This document shows positions 41,427 through 49,170 of a stretch of 49,170 nucleotides of DNA, piece after piece. The number at the start of each line of letters is the position of its first letter. Position 1 is the stretch's first letter. The stretch is taken from assembly GCA_000648925.1 (NCBI GenBank), contig JFHF01000053.1:1-49170 (forward strand), in the 5' to 3' direction. Below the pieces are notes generated by a model. That model saw nothing but the letters and a program-made list of their open reading frames with translations. It was not told where the DNA came from and ran no database searches. The DNA is from Caballeronia jiangsuensis (GTDB lineage: Bacteria > Pseudomonadota > Gammaproteobacteria > Burkholderiales > Burkholderiaceae). The translations under genes and the position numbers were made by a program.

Positions 41427-43133
41427 TCAATCGGTTGATGCGGACAGCGCGTGAGCAATTGCCGCTTCGATATCGTGCGGTTGCGCATCGCGCCAGCGGC
41501 CGAGCACGTGGCCATCCGGCCGCAGCAAATACACGGTGCCGGGCTGTGCGTCGTAACGCTCGAAGATGCGTCCCGTGTGATCCCATGCGTGCACGCCCTG
41601 CGTTCGCGGATGCAGATGCGCACTCAACGGCACCGCCCTGAACGGCAATCCGCTCGCGCGCAACGCGTGCGCGAGCGTCCCGAACGCGGCGGGCAAAGCG
41701 CCATCATCGGTAAAGCACAGCGCGGTGAAGCTCGGGCCGGCGAGATCGGTCAGATGCGCTTCGCGTCCATGCCCGGCTTCCACGATCGTCACCGGATACT
41801 CCGCCAGCACCGCGCCGGGAACAGGCCCGGATGCGAACACATCGCGATCGGCGACGTTCAATGGTGACGCCACATAAGTAATCGCCGAGGTTTGCCGCGG
41901 ATTGATCAGCGAGCGCACTTCGGGATGCCTGGCCGCGAGACTCAGCACTGCCGTGCGCATCAGATCGAATGCGAACGAAGGCGGCGCCATGAACTCCGTG
42001 CTCTTCGTGCCGTAGCTCAGATTCTCGTGCGTGGCGGCGACGCGCTCATCCGAATAGCTGTCGAGCAACGTATCGGACGCGAGCCCCTTCACGACGAGCG
42101 CGAGCTTCCACGCGATATTGTCGGCATCGTCGATGCCGGAGTTCGCGCCGCGCACGCCGAAGATCGGCACGAGATGCGCGGCGTCGCCCGCGAACATCAC
42201 GCGCTGATGGCGATAGCGTTCCAGCGTCAGCGCATTGGCCTTGTAGATCGTGATCCAGAGCGGCGACCATGCGCCCGTTTCGCCCATCATGTCGAGCAGG
42301 CTTTGCACGCGCGGGATGACGTTATCGGGCTTCACGGCTTCGTCGGCATCTTCGCCGTCGCGCAGTTGATAGTCGATGCGCCATACGTTGTCGGGCTGTT
42401 TGTGCACGAGCACGGTCGAGCCCGGATTCGACGATGGATCGAAGTACGCGAGCCGCTCCGTCGGCCGCTCGCTTTCGAGTTCGATATCGACGATCACGTA
42501 ACGGCCTTCATAACTCGTGCCCTTGAGTTGAAGACCGAGCGCTTCGCGTATCGTGCTGCGGCCGCCGTCGCTCGCGACGACCCAGCCGGTTTCCAGCGCG
42601 TAATCGCCATCGGGTGTCGTGAGTTGCAGCGTCGCGCCATCGTCGCGCGCGTCGATCGATTTCACGCGTGTCTGCCAGCGAATATCGATGAACTCGGCGC
42701 GCTTCTCGGCGGCATCGAGCAGAAACTGTTCGATGTGATATTGCGCGAGATTGACCATCGGCGGCAGCTTCTGGTTTTCGTCCTGCGGCATCGTGAAATG
42801 CAGCACTTCTGTGTCGCGATAGAAGCTTCGGCCACCCGTCCACGGCAGGCCGGTTTTCAGAAAACCGTCGAGCGCGCCGAGACGTTCGATGATCTCCAGG
42901 CTGCGCCGCGAGATGCAGATCGCGCGGCTGCCGTGGCACACCGAATCGTCCGCTTCGATCAGCACCGAGCGCACGCCGTGATTCGCGAGCCCGAGCGCAA
43001 TCGCGAGCCCGACGGGGCCGCCGCCGACGATCGTCACGTCATGACGCTTCGCATCGACGCCTTTTTCCAGCGCCGGAACGCGCGCCGCATACTGTTTCGC
43101 CGTGAACGGATACGGCTTGAATGGCTTGTTCAT
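41427..43133 (-). CDS. FAD-dependent aromatic monooxygenase (MhpA/PheA type)
   Basis: The 568-residue flavoprotein hydroxylase has the GGGPVG nucleotide fold (37-42), the VASDGGRS block (DG at 189-190) and the FAGDAAHLVP motif (~315-323) that holds FAD. The C-terminal ~170 residues form a thioredoxin-like domain, as in phenol hydroxylase and 3-(3-hydroxyphenyl)propionate hydroxylase. A good AAGGAGCAC site precedes the ATG. It lies 23 bases after the ACS-type transporter gene and is followed by DUF2783, so the three make one unit for uptake and ring hydroxylation of an aromatic acid. The precise substrate is not evident, and no ring-cleavage gene is in view. Confidence 0.9.
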   Translation of the reverse strand: MNKPFKPYPFTAKQYAARVPALEKGVDAKRHDVTIVGGGPVGLAIALGLANHGVRSVLIEADDSVCHGSRAICISRRSLEIIERLGALDGFLKTGLPWTGGRSFYRDTEVLHFTMPQDENQKLPPMVNLAQYHIEQFLLDAAEKRAEFIDIRWQTRVKSIDARDDGATLQLTTPDGDYALETGWVVASDGGRSTIREALGLQLKGTSYEGRYVIVDIELESERPTERLAYFDPSSNPGSTVLVHKQPDNVWRIDYQLRDGEDADEAVKPDNVIPRVQSLLDMMGETGAWSPLWITIYKANALTLERYRHQRVMFAGDAAHLVPIFGVRGANSGIDDADNIAWKLALVVKGLASDTLLDSYSDERVAATHENLSYGTKSTEFMAPPSFAFDLMRTAVLSLAARHPEVRSLINPRQTSAITYVASPLNVADRDVFASGPVPGAVLAEYPVTIVEAGHGREAHLTDLAGPSFTALCFTDDGALPAAFGTLAHALRASGLPFRAVPLSAHLHPRTQGVHAWDHTGRIFERYDAQPGTVYLLRPDGHVLGRWRDAQPHDIEAAIAHALSASTD

Positions 43134-43155
43134 CCAGTGCTCCTTGCGTGATTCC

Positions 43156-44502
43156 TTAAACGGCTTGCGCTTTGTTTTGCGTGATCGGCAATACCATTAC
43201 GACGAGCGCGCCGAGCGCGAGCAATATCGCCGAATAGATCAGCCCCGACGTGAAGCTGTGCGTCGCGTCCTTCAGCCAGCCGACGATCAGCGGATTGAGC
43301 GCCGAACTGATGTTGCCGGTTGCATTGATGACCGCGATGCCGATGGCGCGCGCCTTGAAGCTCAATGCGTGATCGGGCGTGGTCCAGAAGATCGACATCG
43401 CCGTGTACGAACCCGCCGACGCGAGGCACACGCCGAGCATACGCAACGCGGGGTTCGTCGAACATGCGGTGCAGAGCCAGCCCGCGGCGGAGAAGAGCAT
43501 CGGCAGCATCAGATGCCATTTGCGCTCCTGCTTGCGATCCGAGCGGCGGCCCCACACGATCATCGCGACGATCGTGCAGATTTGCGGAATGGCCGCGAGC
43601 AGGCCGATCGTGCGATTGCTCGCATCGGCGCTGAAGCTCTTGACGATGAGCGGCGTCCATACGGCGACCATCGCGAGCGTGTTCACGAGGCAGAAGTAGG
43701 CGATCGCGAACTTCACCACGGTCGGCGAAAGCAGTTCCGCGACGATGCCCGTGCCCGGCACGTGCTGCGTCGGCGTGGTCGCGTCGCCGGAATGTTCGGA
43801 GGCGAGGGTGGCGGCGAGCGCGCGCTTTTCGTCGGCATCGAGCCAGCGCGCGGTGGCGGGACTGTCGTCGAGATAGCGATACACGACGAGGCCGAGCAGC
43901 GCCGACGGCAAGCCTTCGAGCAGGAAGAGCCATTGCCAGCCCTTCAGGCCGAGCGTGCCGTCGAGGCCGAGAATGAAGCCGGAAAGCGCCGAGCCGACCG
44001 CCGCGGTTACGGGCATCGCGATCATGAAAAGCGCATTGGCGCGCGCACGGTATGCGCCGGGAAACCAGTACGTGAGGTAGAGCAGGATGCCGGGCAGAAA
44101 ACCCGCCTCCGTCACGCCGACCAGCACGCGCAATACATAGAGCGACGTGGGACTCGTCGCGAACATCGTGGCCGTCGATGCGAGGCCCCACGCGATCATG
44201 ATCGTGCCGATCCAGCGGCGTGCGCCGATGCGCGCGAGCACGATATTGCTCGGAATGCCGAACGCGATGTAGGCGACATAGAAGAGCGTCGTCGCGAGGC
44301 CGAATTGCGTGCTCGTCAGGCCGAGGTCCTTCATCATCGTCAGGCCCGCGAAGCCGATGTTGATGCGGTCAAGAAACGAGAAGAAGAACAGCACGAAAAG
44401 GAACCACAGCAGATGCCGCGAGACTTTCGCGATCACCGGTTGTTCGTGCGTGCGGGGTAGGGGCGTCGCGTTCAATGCGCCGCTTGCGCGGGTGGATTCC
44501 AT
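43156..44502 (-). CDS. ACS-family MFS transporter (aromatic or organic acid)
   Basis: The 448-residue protein has about 12 helices. FLDRINIGFAGLTMMKDLGLTSTQFGLATTLFYVAYI near residues 40-80 is the anion:cation symporter (ACS) signature seen in phthalate, gluconate and hydroxybenzoate permeases. Its second half shows the expected SDRKQERKW loop. A GGAGACG site precedes the ATG. It likely imports the substrate of the monooxygenase downstream. The LuxR-type gene upstream (144 bases) probably regulates the unit. Confidence 0.9.
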   Translation of the reverse strand: MESTRASGALNATPLPRTHEQPVIAKVSRHLLWFLFVLFFFSFLDRINIGFAGLTMMKDLGLTSTQFGLATTLFYVAYIAFGIPSNIVLARIGARRWIGTIMIAWGLASTATMFATSPTSLYVLRVLVGVTEAGFLPGILLYLTYWFPGAYRARANALFMIAMPVTAAVGSALSGFILGLDGTLGLKGWQWLFLLEGLPSALLGLVVYRYLDDSPATARWLDADEKRALAATLASEHSGDATTPTQHVPGTGIVAELLSPTVVKFAIAYFCLVNTLAMVAVWTPLIVKSFSADASNRTIGLLAAIPQICTIVAMIVWGRRSDRKQERKWHLMLPMLFSAAGWLCTACSTNPALRMLGVCLASAGSYTAMSIFWTTPDHALSFKARAIGIAVINATGNISSALNPLIVGWLKDATHSFTSGLIYSAILLALGALVVMVLPITQNKAQAV

Positions 44503-44645
44503 GCTGTCGTCTCCGGTCGTGTCGCTGTGTCGGACATCTGATGCGTCGGAGTATGAAGCGCGGGATCGGGCCGCCTGTCCTCAATTTGGGTACAGCGCGA
44601 GGCCGTCAGCGGATCGGGGAAAACACGGATACGTTCGAAGAATTG

Positions 44646-45464
44646 TCAGACCTTGCCCGACCCGATGCACAGCGCGAACAGTTGCCGCTGGCTCGAAATG
44701 CCGAGCCTGCGGTATGCGCGCTTCTGATATGTGACGACGCTCGTCGCCTTGATGCCCATCGCATCGCCGATTTCCTGCGCGGTGCGGCCTTCGAGCACGC
44801 CGGTGAGCACGTCGAGTTCGCGCTTGGAAAGGTCGGGGCACAGGCCGCGCACGCGCGCGAGCATCAGATGCGAGATCGGCATGTCGCGCTGCCCGCAGAT
44901 CGCGTAATGATGCTTCGCCGCGTGCGCGATGAGCGGCGCCATCGCTTCGATCAGCGCGATCTCGCGCGGATGGTAATTGCCGAAGCGCGTGTCGCGATAC
45001 AGGTTCACGGAGAGCCACAGGTCCGCGCCCGGCTGCACGAGCAGCGACACGCGATCCGACACGTTCGGCTGGTGATAGCACGCCGCGCGATACGCCTCGT
45101 TGGCGATATCCTCGCTCGTCTGCCGATGCAGCACGAGCATGGAGCCGGGCTTCTCGTTGCGTGCCGAGGAAACGATCTTCTGATTGCCGTCGAGCGCGTA
45201 GAAATGGCGCGCGTAAGTGTCGGCGACATCGCGCAGGAAGCGTCCGCCGCGATGATCCGCCACCGACACCGTGCGCGGCCGGTTGCCGAATTCATACGCG
45301 AAGATCGTGCATTGCGAGATCGCGGCGACGTCGCCGAGCAGCTTCAGCACTTCGGCGGCGAGTGCGTTGGAATCCTCGCTGCCGATCGACGACACGAGCT
45401 CCGTCGCGCGGCTGAGATCCAGCTGCCCGTTCGAGGAGACGCGGTCGAGTCGCCAGGAGCGCAT
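44646..45464 (-). CDS. LuxR-family regulator of the monooxygenase unit
   Basis: The 272-residue protein has an N-terminal sensor region (~30-200) and a C-terminal LuxR helix-turn-helix (LSKRELDVLTGVLEGRTAQEIGDAMGI, then TSVVTYQKRAYRRLGI). It has no receiver aspartate pattern. It shares its plan, and the SVVTY recognition-helix start, with the regulator at 4785-5561. It is transcribed in the same direction as the MFS, monooxygenase and DUF2783 genes and is their best candidate regulator. The effector may be an aromatic acid. The antiporter gene upstream ends 57 bases before its start. Confidence 0.85.
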   Translation of the reverse strand: MRSWRLDRVSSNGQLDLSRATELVSSIGSEDSNALAAEVLKLLGDVAAISQCTIFAYEFGNRPRTVSVADHRGGRFLRDVADTYARHFYALDGNQKIVSSARNEKPGSMLVLHRQTSEDIANEAYRAACYHQPNVSDRVSLLVQPGADLWLSVNLYRDTRFGNYHPREIALIEAMAPLIAHAAKHHYAICGQRDMPISHLMLARVRGLCPDLSKRELDVLTGVLEGRTAQEIGDAMGIKATSVVTYQKRAYRRLGISSQRQLFALCIGSGKV

Positions 45465-45521
45465 GATGGGCTAGACGAGATACGTGTGGGTCCCGCTATT
45501 CTAAGCCCGCGCTCTGATCCG

Positions 45522-46775
45522 CTAACGCGCGATGGCCGAGCGCAGCGCCGCATCGCGGCGCACGATCCAGTTGAAGAGCGGCGTGGCCATCAGCGTGCTG
45601 AGCACGGCCATCAGCACGAGAATCGAAAACAGTCCGGGCAGGATGACGCCCGCCGCAAGGCCGATGTTGATGATGATCAGCTCCATCAGCCCGCGCGCGT
45701 TCATCAGCGCGCCGATGGCCATCGCGTCGCCGGAAGGCTCGCCGTTCGCGCGCGCGGCCGCCCAGCATGCGATGCCCTTGCCGCCGAACGACACCAGCTG
45801 GATCGCCACGGCCGCGAGCATGATGGCCGGGTCCATCAGCATGTCGAGCCGCGTGTTGAGGCCCGAGTAGGTGAAGAACATCGGCAGCAGAAACACGACG
45901 ACGAAGGGCTGCAGCATGTCGCGCAGCTTTTCCGTCAGCGGGCCGCGCGGCAGCGCGACGCCGAGCAGAAAGCCGCCGAAGACTGCATGGATACCGATGG
46001 CGTCCATCGCGAATGCGCAGAGCGAGAACAGCGCAAGCACGGCGGCGAGCACGCTCGTGGGCAACGGCGCGTGTGGATTCAATCCGGCCGCGAGCCGGCG
46101 CAGCAACTTCCCGCCGGCGAAGATCATGAAGAGCGCGAAAGCCGCGCCGCCGCCGATCGCCGCATACGCGCCCATCCATGAGCCGCCGAAGCTCGCGAGC
46201 ACGATCGCGAGGATGCACCACGCGGCGGCATCGTCGAATGCGCCTGCGGTGAGCGCGAGCGTGCCGAGCGACGTGCCGGTCAGCCCGCGCTCGTGGATGA
46301 TGCGCGCGAGCATAGGAAACGCGGTGATCGCGATCGCGGCGCCAAGAAAGAGCGACGCCTCGTAGAGCCGCACCTTTTCCGCGAAGAGACCGGGGATCGT
46401 TTGCAGCCACGGCGTCAGCGCGAACGCGAGCGCGAACGGCGCGACGATGCCCGCGATCGACACGCTCATCGCGCTCTTCGCGCGGGCGCGGAAATGGTCC
46501 GCGCGAAACTCCGTGCCGACGAGAAACATGTAGAGCCCGACGCCGAGCTGTGCGGCGACGTAGAGCGTGCCCATCGTCGCCTTGGGAAAGAGCGCCTGCT
46601 GCCAGTGCGGCAGCAGCATCCCGAAGAGCGACGGGCCGAGCAGCACGCCCGCGATCATCTCGCCGACGACTTGCGGCTGACCCACGCGCTGCGCGAGCCT
46701 GCCGACGAACTGGCTCGCGAGCACGATCACCGCGGCCTGGGCGAAAAAATAGACGGACAACTGGGAAGACGGCAT
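45522..46775 (-). CDS. CPA2-type cation/proton antiporter
   Basis: The product is 417 residues from the ATG at 46775; longer starts up to 46961 run into the riboswitch region and look untranslated. It has about 12-13 helices. LTAGAFDDAAAWCILAIVLA carries the acidic transport site (Asp-Asp) of Kef/NapA-type antiporters, and VVGEMIAGVLLGPSLFG is the family start block. No TrkA-N nucleotide-binding domain is attached, unlike KefB/KefC. It probably exchanges Na+ or K+ for H+ in the inner membrane. No link to the genes around it is evident. Confidence 0.88.
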   Translation of the reverse strand: MPSSQLSVYFFAQAAVIVLASQFVGRLAQRVGQPQVVGEMIAGVLLGPSLFGMLLPHWQQALFPKATMGTLYVAAQLGVGLYMFLVGTEFRADHFRARAKSAMSVSIAGIVAPFALAFALTPWLQTIPGLFAEKVRLYEASLFLGAAIAITAFPMLARIIHERGLTGTSLGTLALTAGAFDDAAAWCILAIVLASFGGSWMGAYAAIGGGAAFALFMIFAGGKLLRRLAAGLNPHAPLPTSVLAAVLALFSLCAFAMDAIGIHAVFGGFLLGVALPRGPLTEKLRDMLQPFVVVFLLPMFFTYSGLNTRLDMLMDPAIMLAAVAIQLVSFGGKGIACWAAARANGEPSGDAMAIGALMNARGLMELIIINIGLAAGVILPGLFSILVLMAVLSTLMATPLFNWIVRRDAALRSAIAR

Positions 46776-46900
46776 CTTTTGAGCAGCGAATAACGGACGA
46801 CGGGAGTCTGAAGGCGAGGGCCGCGTTCTGTCAACGTGTCGGCGGGGGCTTGCCATGCGCATTTCGTACCGGTATTGTGCAAGCGTTCGACAAAGCGTCA

Positions 46901-47088
46901 CGGAAGAGTTCGTCCTCGCGACGACGCCGACGGAGCAACCGCCCCGGAAACTCTCAGGCAAAAGGACCGTGCGCGCTGGAACATCTGGAGAGCGGCGCTT
47001 TTATGCGCCCACCGAAGGGGAGCCCCGGCTGCCGACGTGAACGTCGGGCGGCACGCGGGCGAAACTCTCAGGTACATGGACAGATGGG
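46901..47088 (+). ncRNA. Tandem glycine riboswitch (gcvT-type)
   Basis: Two aptamers are visible. The first runs ~46901-46970: AGAG opening, GACGCCGACGGAGCAACCG, then AAACTCTCAGGCAAAAGGACCG. The second runs ~46984-47085: TGGAGAG, CACCGAAGGGGAGCCCCGG, a GCCGACGTGAACGTCGG hairpin, then AAACTCTCAGGTACATGGACAG. These are the conserved cores of the glycine riboswitch. The two are joined by a short linker, the usual cooperative layout. It lies in front of the DadA-like gene on the same strand, so glycine should control that gene, most likely switching it on. Confidence 0.93.
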
Positions 47089-47130
47089 GCATCGGTGCCG
47101 GCTGCGGCATGTGGCCAAGGCCGGCGATGC
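47089..47130 (+). promoter_or_regulatory. Hairpin between riboswitch and coding start
   Basis: GCATC-(GGT)-GCCGGC (47089-47102) pairs with GCCGGC-GATGC (47120-47130), an 11-bp stem with a 3-base bulge, immediately after aptamer 2. It is a candidate expression platform. No T-run follows, so it may act as a translational or Rho-linked switch. Confidence 0.5.
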
Positions 47131-47151
47131 TCAATCAATCTGGATCATGTC

Positions 47152-48426
47152 ATGTCACGAATCGCCATCATCGGCGCCGGGATCACCGGCGTCACGACCG
47201 CTTACGCCCTTGCGCAGCGCGGTTTTCACGTCACCGTCATCGAACGTCACCGCTATGCGGCGATGGAAACGTCCTTCGCCAATGGCGGGCAACTGTCGGC
47301 GAGCAATGCCGAAGTGTGGAACAGCCGCGCCACCGTGCTGAAAGGCCTGAAGTGGATGTTCACGCGCGACGCGCCCCTCCTGATGAATCCGCGGCCGGGC
47401 TGGCACAAGTACAGCTGGATCGGCGAATTCCTCCGGCAGATTCCGAACTATCGTGCGAATACGGCCGAGACCGTGCGCCTTGCGATCGCGGCGCGCGAGC
47501 ATCTGTTTCGCATCGCGCGGGACGAGAAAATCGACTTCGATCTCGAACGGCGCGGCATCCTGCATTTCTACGCGAGCCGCAAGGAGTTCGACGCCGCAGC
47601 GAAAGTGAACGAGATCCTGACCGGCGCGGGCCTCGACCGTCACGCGGTTACGCCGGAAGAGATCGCATCGATCGAGCCGACCTTGCGCGGTGCGTTCCAT
47701 GGCGGCTTCTTCACGCCGTCCGATTCCACCGGCGACATCCACAAGTTCACGCGCGGACTCGCCGATGCATGCGCGCGGCGCGGCGTCGAGTTCCGCTACG
47801 ACACGTCGGTGACATCGATCGACGAACAGGCGGGGCGGCTCGCGCTGAGCGTCGAGCACGCGGGCGAGACGCAGGCGCTCCAGTTCGACGGCATCGTGAT
47901 CTGCGCGGGCGTCGGCAGCCGGGCGTTCGCATCGATGGCGGGCGATCATCTCAACGTCTATCCGGTCAAGGGCTATTCGATCACCGTCTGCCTCGACGAC
48001 GCGCGCAGCCGCGATCACGCGCCGTGGGTCAGCCTGCTCGACGACCGCGCGAAAATCGTCACGAGCCGGCTCGGCGCGGACCGTTTCCGCGTGGCGGGCA
48101 CGGCGGAGCTGAACGGCTTCAATCGCGATATCCGCGCGGATCGCATCGCGCCGCTCGTCGAATGGACGCGGCGTCATTTCCCCGATGTATCGACCGCGCG
48201 CGTGATTCCGTGGAGCGGCCTGCGCCCGATGTTGCCGAGCATGCTGCCGAAGGTCGGGCAGGGCAAGCGTCCGGGCGTGTTCTACAACACCGGGCACGGG
48301 CATCTGGGCTGGACGTTGTCTGCCGCGACGGCTGAGATGGTCGCGGAAACGGTGTCGCAGCGCCTGCCTTCGAAGCGCGTGCATGTCGGCGCATCGTCGC
48401 AGGTGAAGGTGAACACGCCGGCGTGA
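47152..48426 (+). CDS. DadA-like FAD-dependent amino acid dehydrogenase/oxidase
   Basis: The product is 424 residues from the ATG at 47152. The Rossmann motif IIGAGITG (6-13) with Glu30 binds FAD, and SFANGGQLSASNAEVWN is typical of D-amino acid dehydrogenase small-subunit (DadA) proteins. The C-terminal WSGLRPMLPSMLPKVG and NTGHGHLGWTLS blocks complete the DAO fold. The gene is controlled by a glycine riboswitch, so the true substrate may be glycine, sarcosine or a related amine rather than D-alanine. It is followed by a separate VOC-type gene. Membrane linkage to the respiratory chain is likely in this family. Confidence 0.92.
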   Translation: MSRIAIIGAGITGVTTAYALAQRGFHVTVIERHRYAAMETSFANGGQLSASNAEVWNSRATVLKGLKWMFTRDAPLLMNPRPGWHKYSWIGEFLRQIPNYRANTAETVRLAIAAREHLFRIARDEKIDFDLERRGILHFYASRKEFDAAAKVNEILTGAGLDRHAVTPEEIASIEPTLRGAFHGGFFTPSDSTGDIHKFTRGLADACARRGVEFRYDTSVTSIDEQAGRLALSVEHAGETQALQFDGIVICAGVGSRAFASMAGDHLNVYPVKGYSITVCLDDARSRDHAPWVSLLDDRAKIVTSRLGADRFRVAGTAELNGFNRDIRADRIAPLVEWTRRHFPDVSTARVIPWSGLRPMLPSMLPKVGQGKRPGVFYNTGHGHLGWTLSAATAEMVAETVSQRLPSKRVHVGASSQVKVNTPA

Positions 48427-48465
48427 TATCGTCGGCGCACTGTTCACTGTTCGAAGGAGCGCGCA

Positions 48466-48939
48466 ATGGCCGAACTCGTCAATTGCCTGTGGTTCAACGG
48501 TAATGCCCGTGAAGCGGCGGAGTTCTACGCCGCCACCTTTCCCGATAGCCGCGTCGGCGCGGGCCATGCGTCCGCGAAGCCGGGCGTGGGGCAGGGGCCG
48601 GAGTTGACTGTCGAGTTCACCGTGCTCGGCCAGCGCTTCATCGGACTGAACGGCGGCCCGAACTTCAAGCCGAACGAAGCGGTGAGCTTCATGGTGCATA
48701 CCGGCAGCGCGGAAGAGACCGATCGCTACTGGAACGCGATCGTCGGCAATGGCGGCGAGGAAAGTCGGTGCGGCTGGTGCAAGGATCGCTGGGGTTTTTC
48801 ATGGCAGATCACGCCGAAGCGGATGCTCGAGATTTTCAGCGGCCCGGATCGCGAAGCCGCGAAGCGCGCGATGGACGCGATGATGACGATGAAGAAGATC
48901 GATATCGCCGAGATCGAGCGCGCGGCGGCGGGCAGTTAA
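48466..48939 (+). CDS. VOC-superfamily protein (PhnB/3-demethylubiquinone methyltransferase-like)
   Basis: The 157-residue protein has one glyoxalase-like VOC domain. CLWFNGNAREAAEFYAATFPDSRV, the GLNGGPNFKPNEAVSFMV block, and the CGWCKDRWGFSWQITP segment are typical of the PhnB-like family (annotated as 3-demethylubiquinone-9 3-methyltransferase, often wrongly). GAAGGAG precedes the ATG. The family's function is unknown. It lies 39 bases after the oxidoreductase gene and may be co-transcribed. Confidence 0.88.
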   Translation: MAELVNCLWFNGNAREAAEFYAATFPDSRVGAGHASAKPGVGQGPELTVEFTVLGQRFIGLNGGPNFKPNEAVSFMVHTGSAEETDRYWNAIVGNGGEESRCGWCKDRWGFSWQITPKRMLEIFSGPDREAAKRAMDAMMTMKKIDIAEIERAAAGS

Positions 48940-49170
48940 AGGCTCAGCGATCGAATTCCTTCGTCTGATCGGCCTCGGCCTCGGCGGCGGCAGCGCGTAG
49001 CGCAGTGCCGGAGCCATTTCGTGCTGAACCAGTTCGCTATAACTTCCAGCTCGTCAGACCGTGCGCGAGCCAAGCCCGATTGGGCCTTCGAGGGCGACAC
49101 TTAGGCGAGTGTCACCGGTGACTGGCAAGCATGGCCAACGTGCGTGTGACCGCGGGCCTGAACGAGCTGC
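48940..49170. other. Terminal stretch without recognisable gene
   Basis: No supported gene is seen in the last 231 bases. A 6-bp hairpin GACACT/AGTGTC lies at 49096-49113, without a T-run. A gene may begin beyond the window. Confidence 0.4.

Larger units (their letters stand above)
46776..47151. promoter_or_regulatory. Divergent region holding the glycine riboswitch
   Basis: The 376 bases between the antiporter and the oxidoreductase contain the tandem glycine riboswitch (46901-47088) and a following hairpin (47089-47130). The antiporter promoter should lie at about 46790-46890. Confidence 0.6.

Noticed and set aside
41892..43151. 419-residue frame on the plus strand
   Set aside because: Antisense shadow of the FAD monooxygenase.
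43102..44460. 452-residue frame on the plus strand
   Set aside because: Antisense shadow of the ACS transporter; low-complexity, charged product.
44475..46181. 568-residue frame on the plus strand
   Set aside because: Antisense to the LuxR and antiporter genes; no motif.
46836..48335. 499-residue frame on the plus strand
   Set aside because: Out-of-frame with the DadA-like gene and runs through the riboswitch; product is Arg-rich.
48768..49017. Short frames at the right end
   Set aside because: Overlaps with or is antisense to the VOC gene; no motif or ribosome site.

Overview
The window looks like chromosomal DNA of a GC-rich member of the Burkholderiaceae, most likely Paraburkholderia, Caballeronia or a close relative. 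The basis is codon use, the mix of families (GlxA-type AraC regulators, MHS and ACS transporters, a protealysin-like protease, creatinase, a glycine riboswitch) and a colanic-acid-like exopolysaccharide (EPS) locus. No rRNA, tRNA, CRISPR array, transposase or phage gene was seen. The placement is by family resemblance only.

Left part (1-11.8 kb). A small peptide with a double-glycine leader and a tandem alpha/beta hydrolase lie on the minus strand. A protealysin-like M4 protease follows, overlapping an emfourin-type inhibitor gene. Next come a LuxR regulator, an orphan OmpR-type response regulator, an HdeA-like acid chaperone, a cupin and a DUF2784 membrane protein. A creatine catabolism unit closes this part: a GlxA-type regulator, creatinase and an MHS transporter. 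A 21-bp-spaced direct repeat in front of creatinase looks like the regulator's binding site.

Central part (11.9-38.5 kb). This is a Wzx/Wzy-type EPS cluster. It holds the priming transferase (WcaJ type), four glycosyltransferases, flippase, polymerase, the BY-kinase/chain-length regulator, ManC, Gmd, Fcl, a DegT aminotransferase with a small cupin partner, an acetyltransferase, a methyltransferase, a PhyH-type dioxygenase, and a secreted beta-helix protein plus SGNH lipoprotein. GDP-mannose from ManC becomes GDP-4-keto-6-deoxymannose through Gmd. That intermediate can go to GDP-L-fucose (Fcl) and possibly to GDP-perosamine (aminotransferase). Two paralogous 329-residue GlxA/AraC-like regulators with degenerate sensor domains stand at 16.5 kb and 37.5 kb, around the biosynthetic core. 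No Wza outer-membrane exporter, Wzb phosphatase or phosphomannomutase is present.

Right part (38.6-49.2 kb). A divergent FtsH paralogue and a DUF1328 mini-protein come first. A minus-strand aromatic-catabolism-like set follows: LuxR regulator, ACS-type MFS, FAD monooxygenase and a DUF2783 mini-protein. Then come a CPA2 antiporter, a tandem glycine riboswitch in front of a DadA-like FAD oxidoreductase, and a VOC/PhnB-like protein. The last 230 bases hold nothing I can name.
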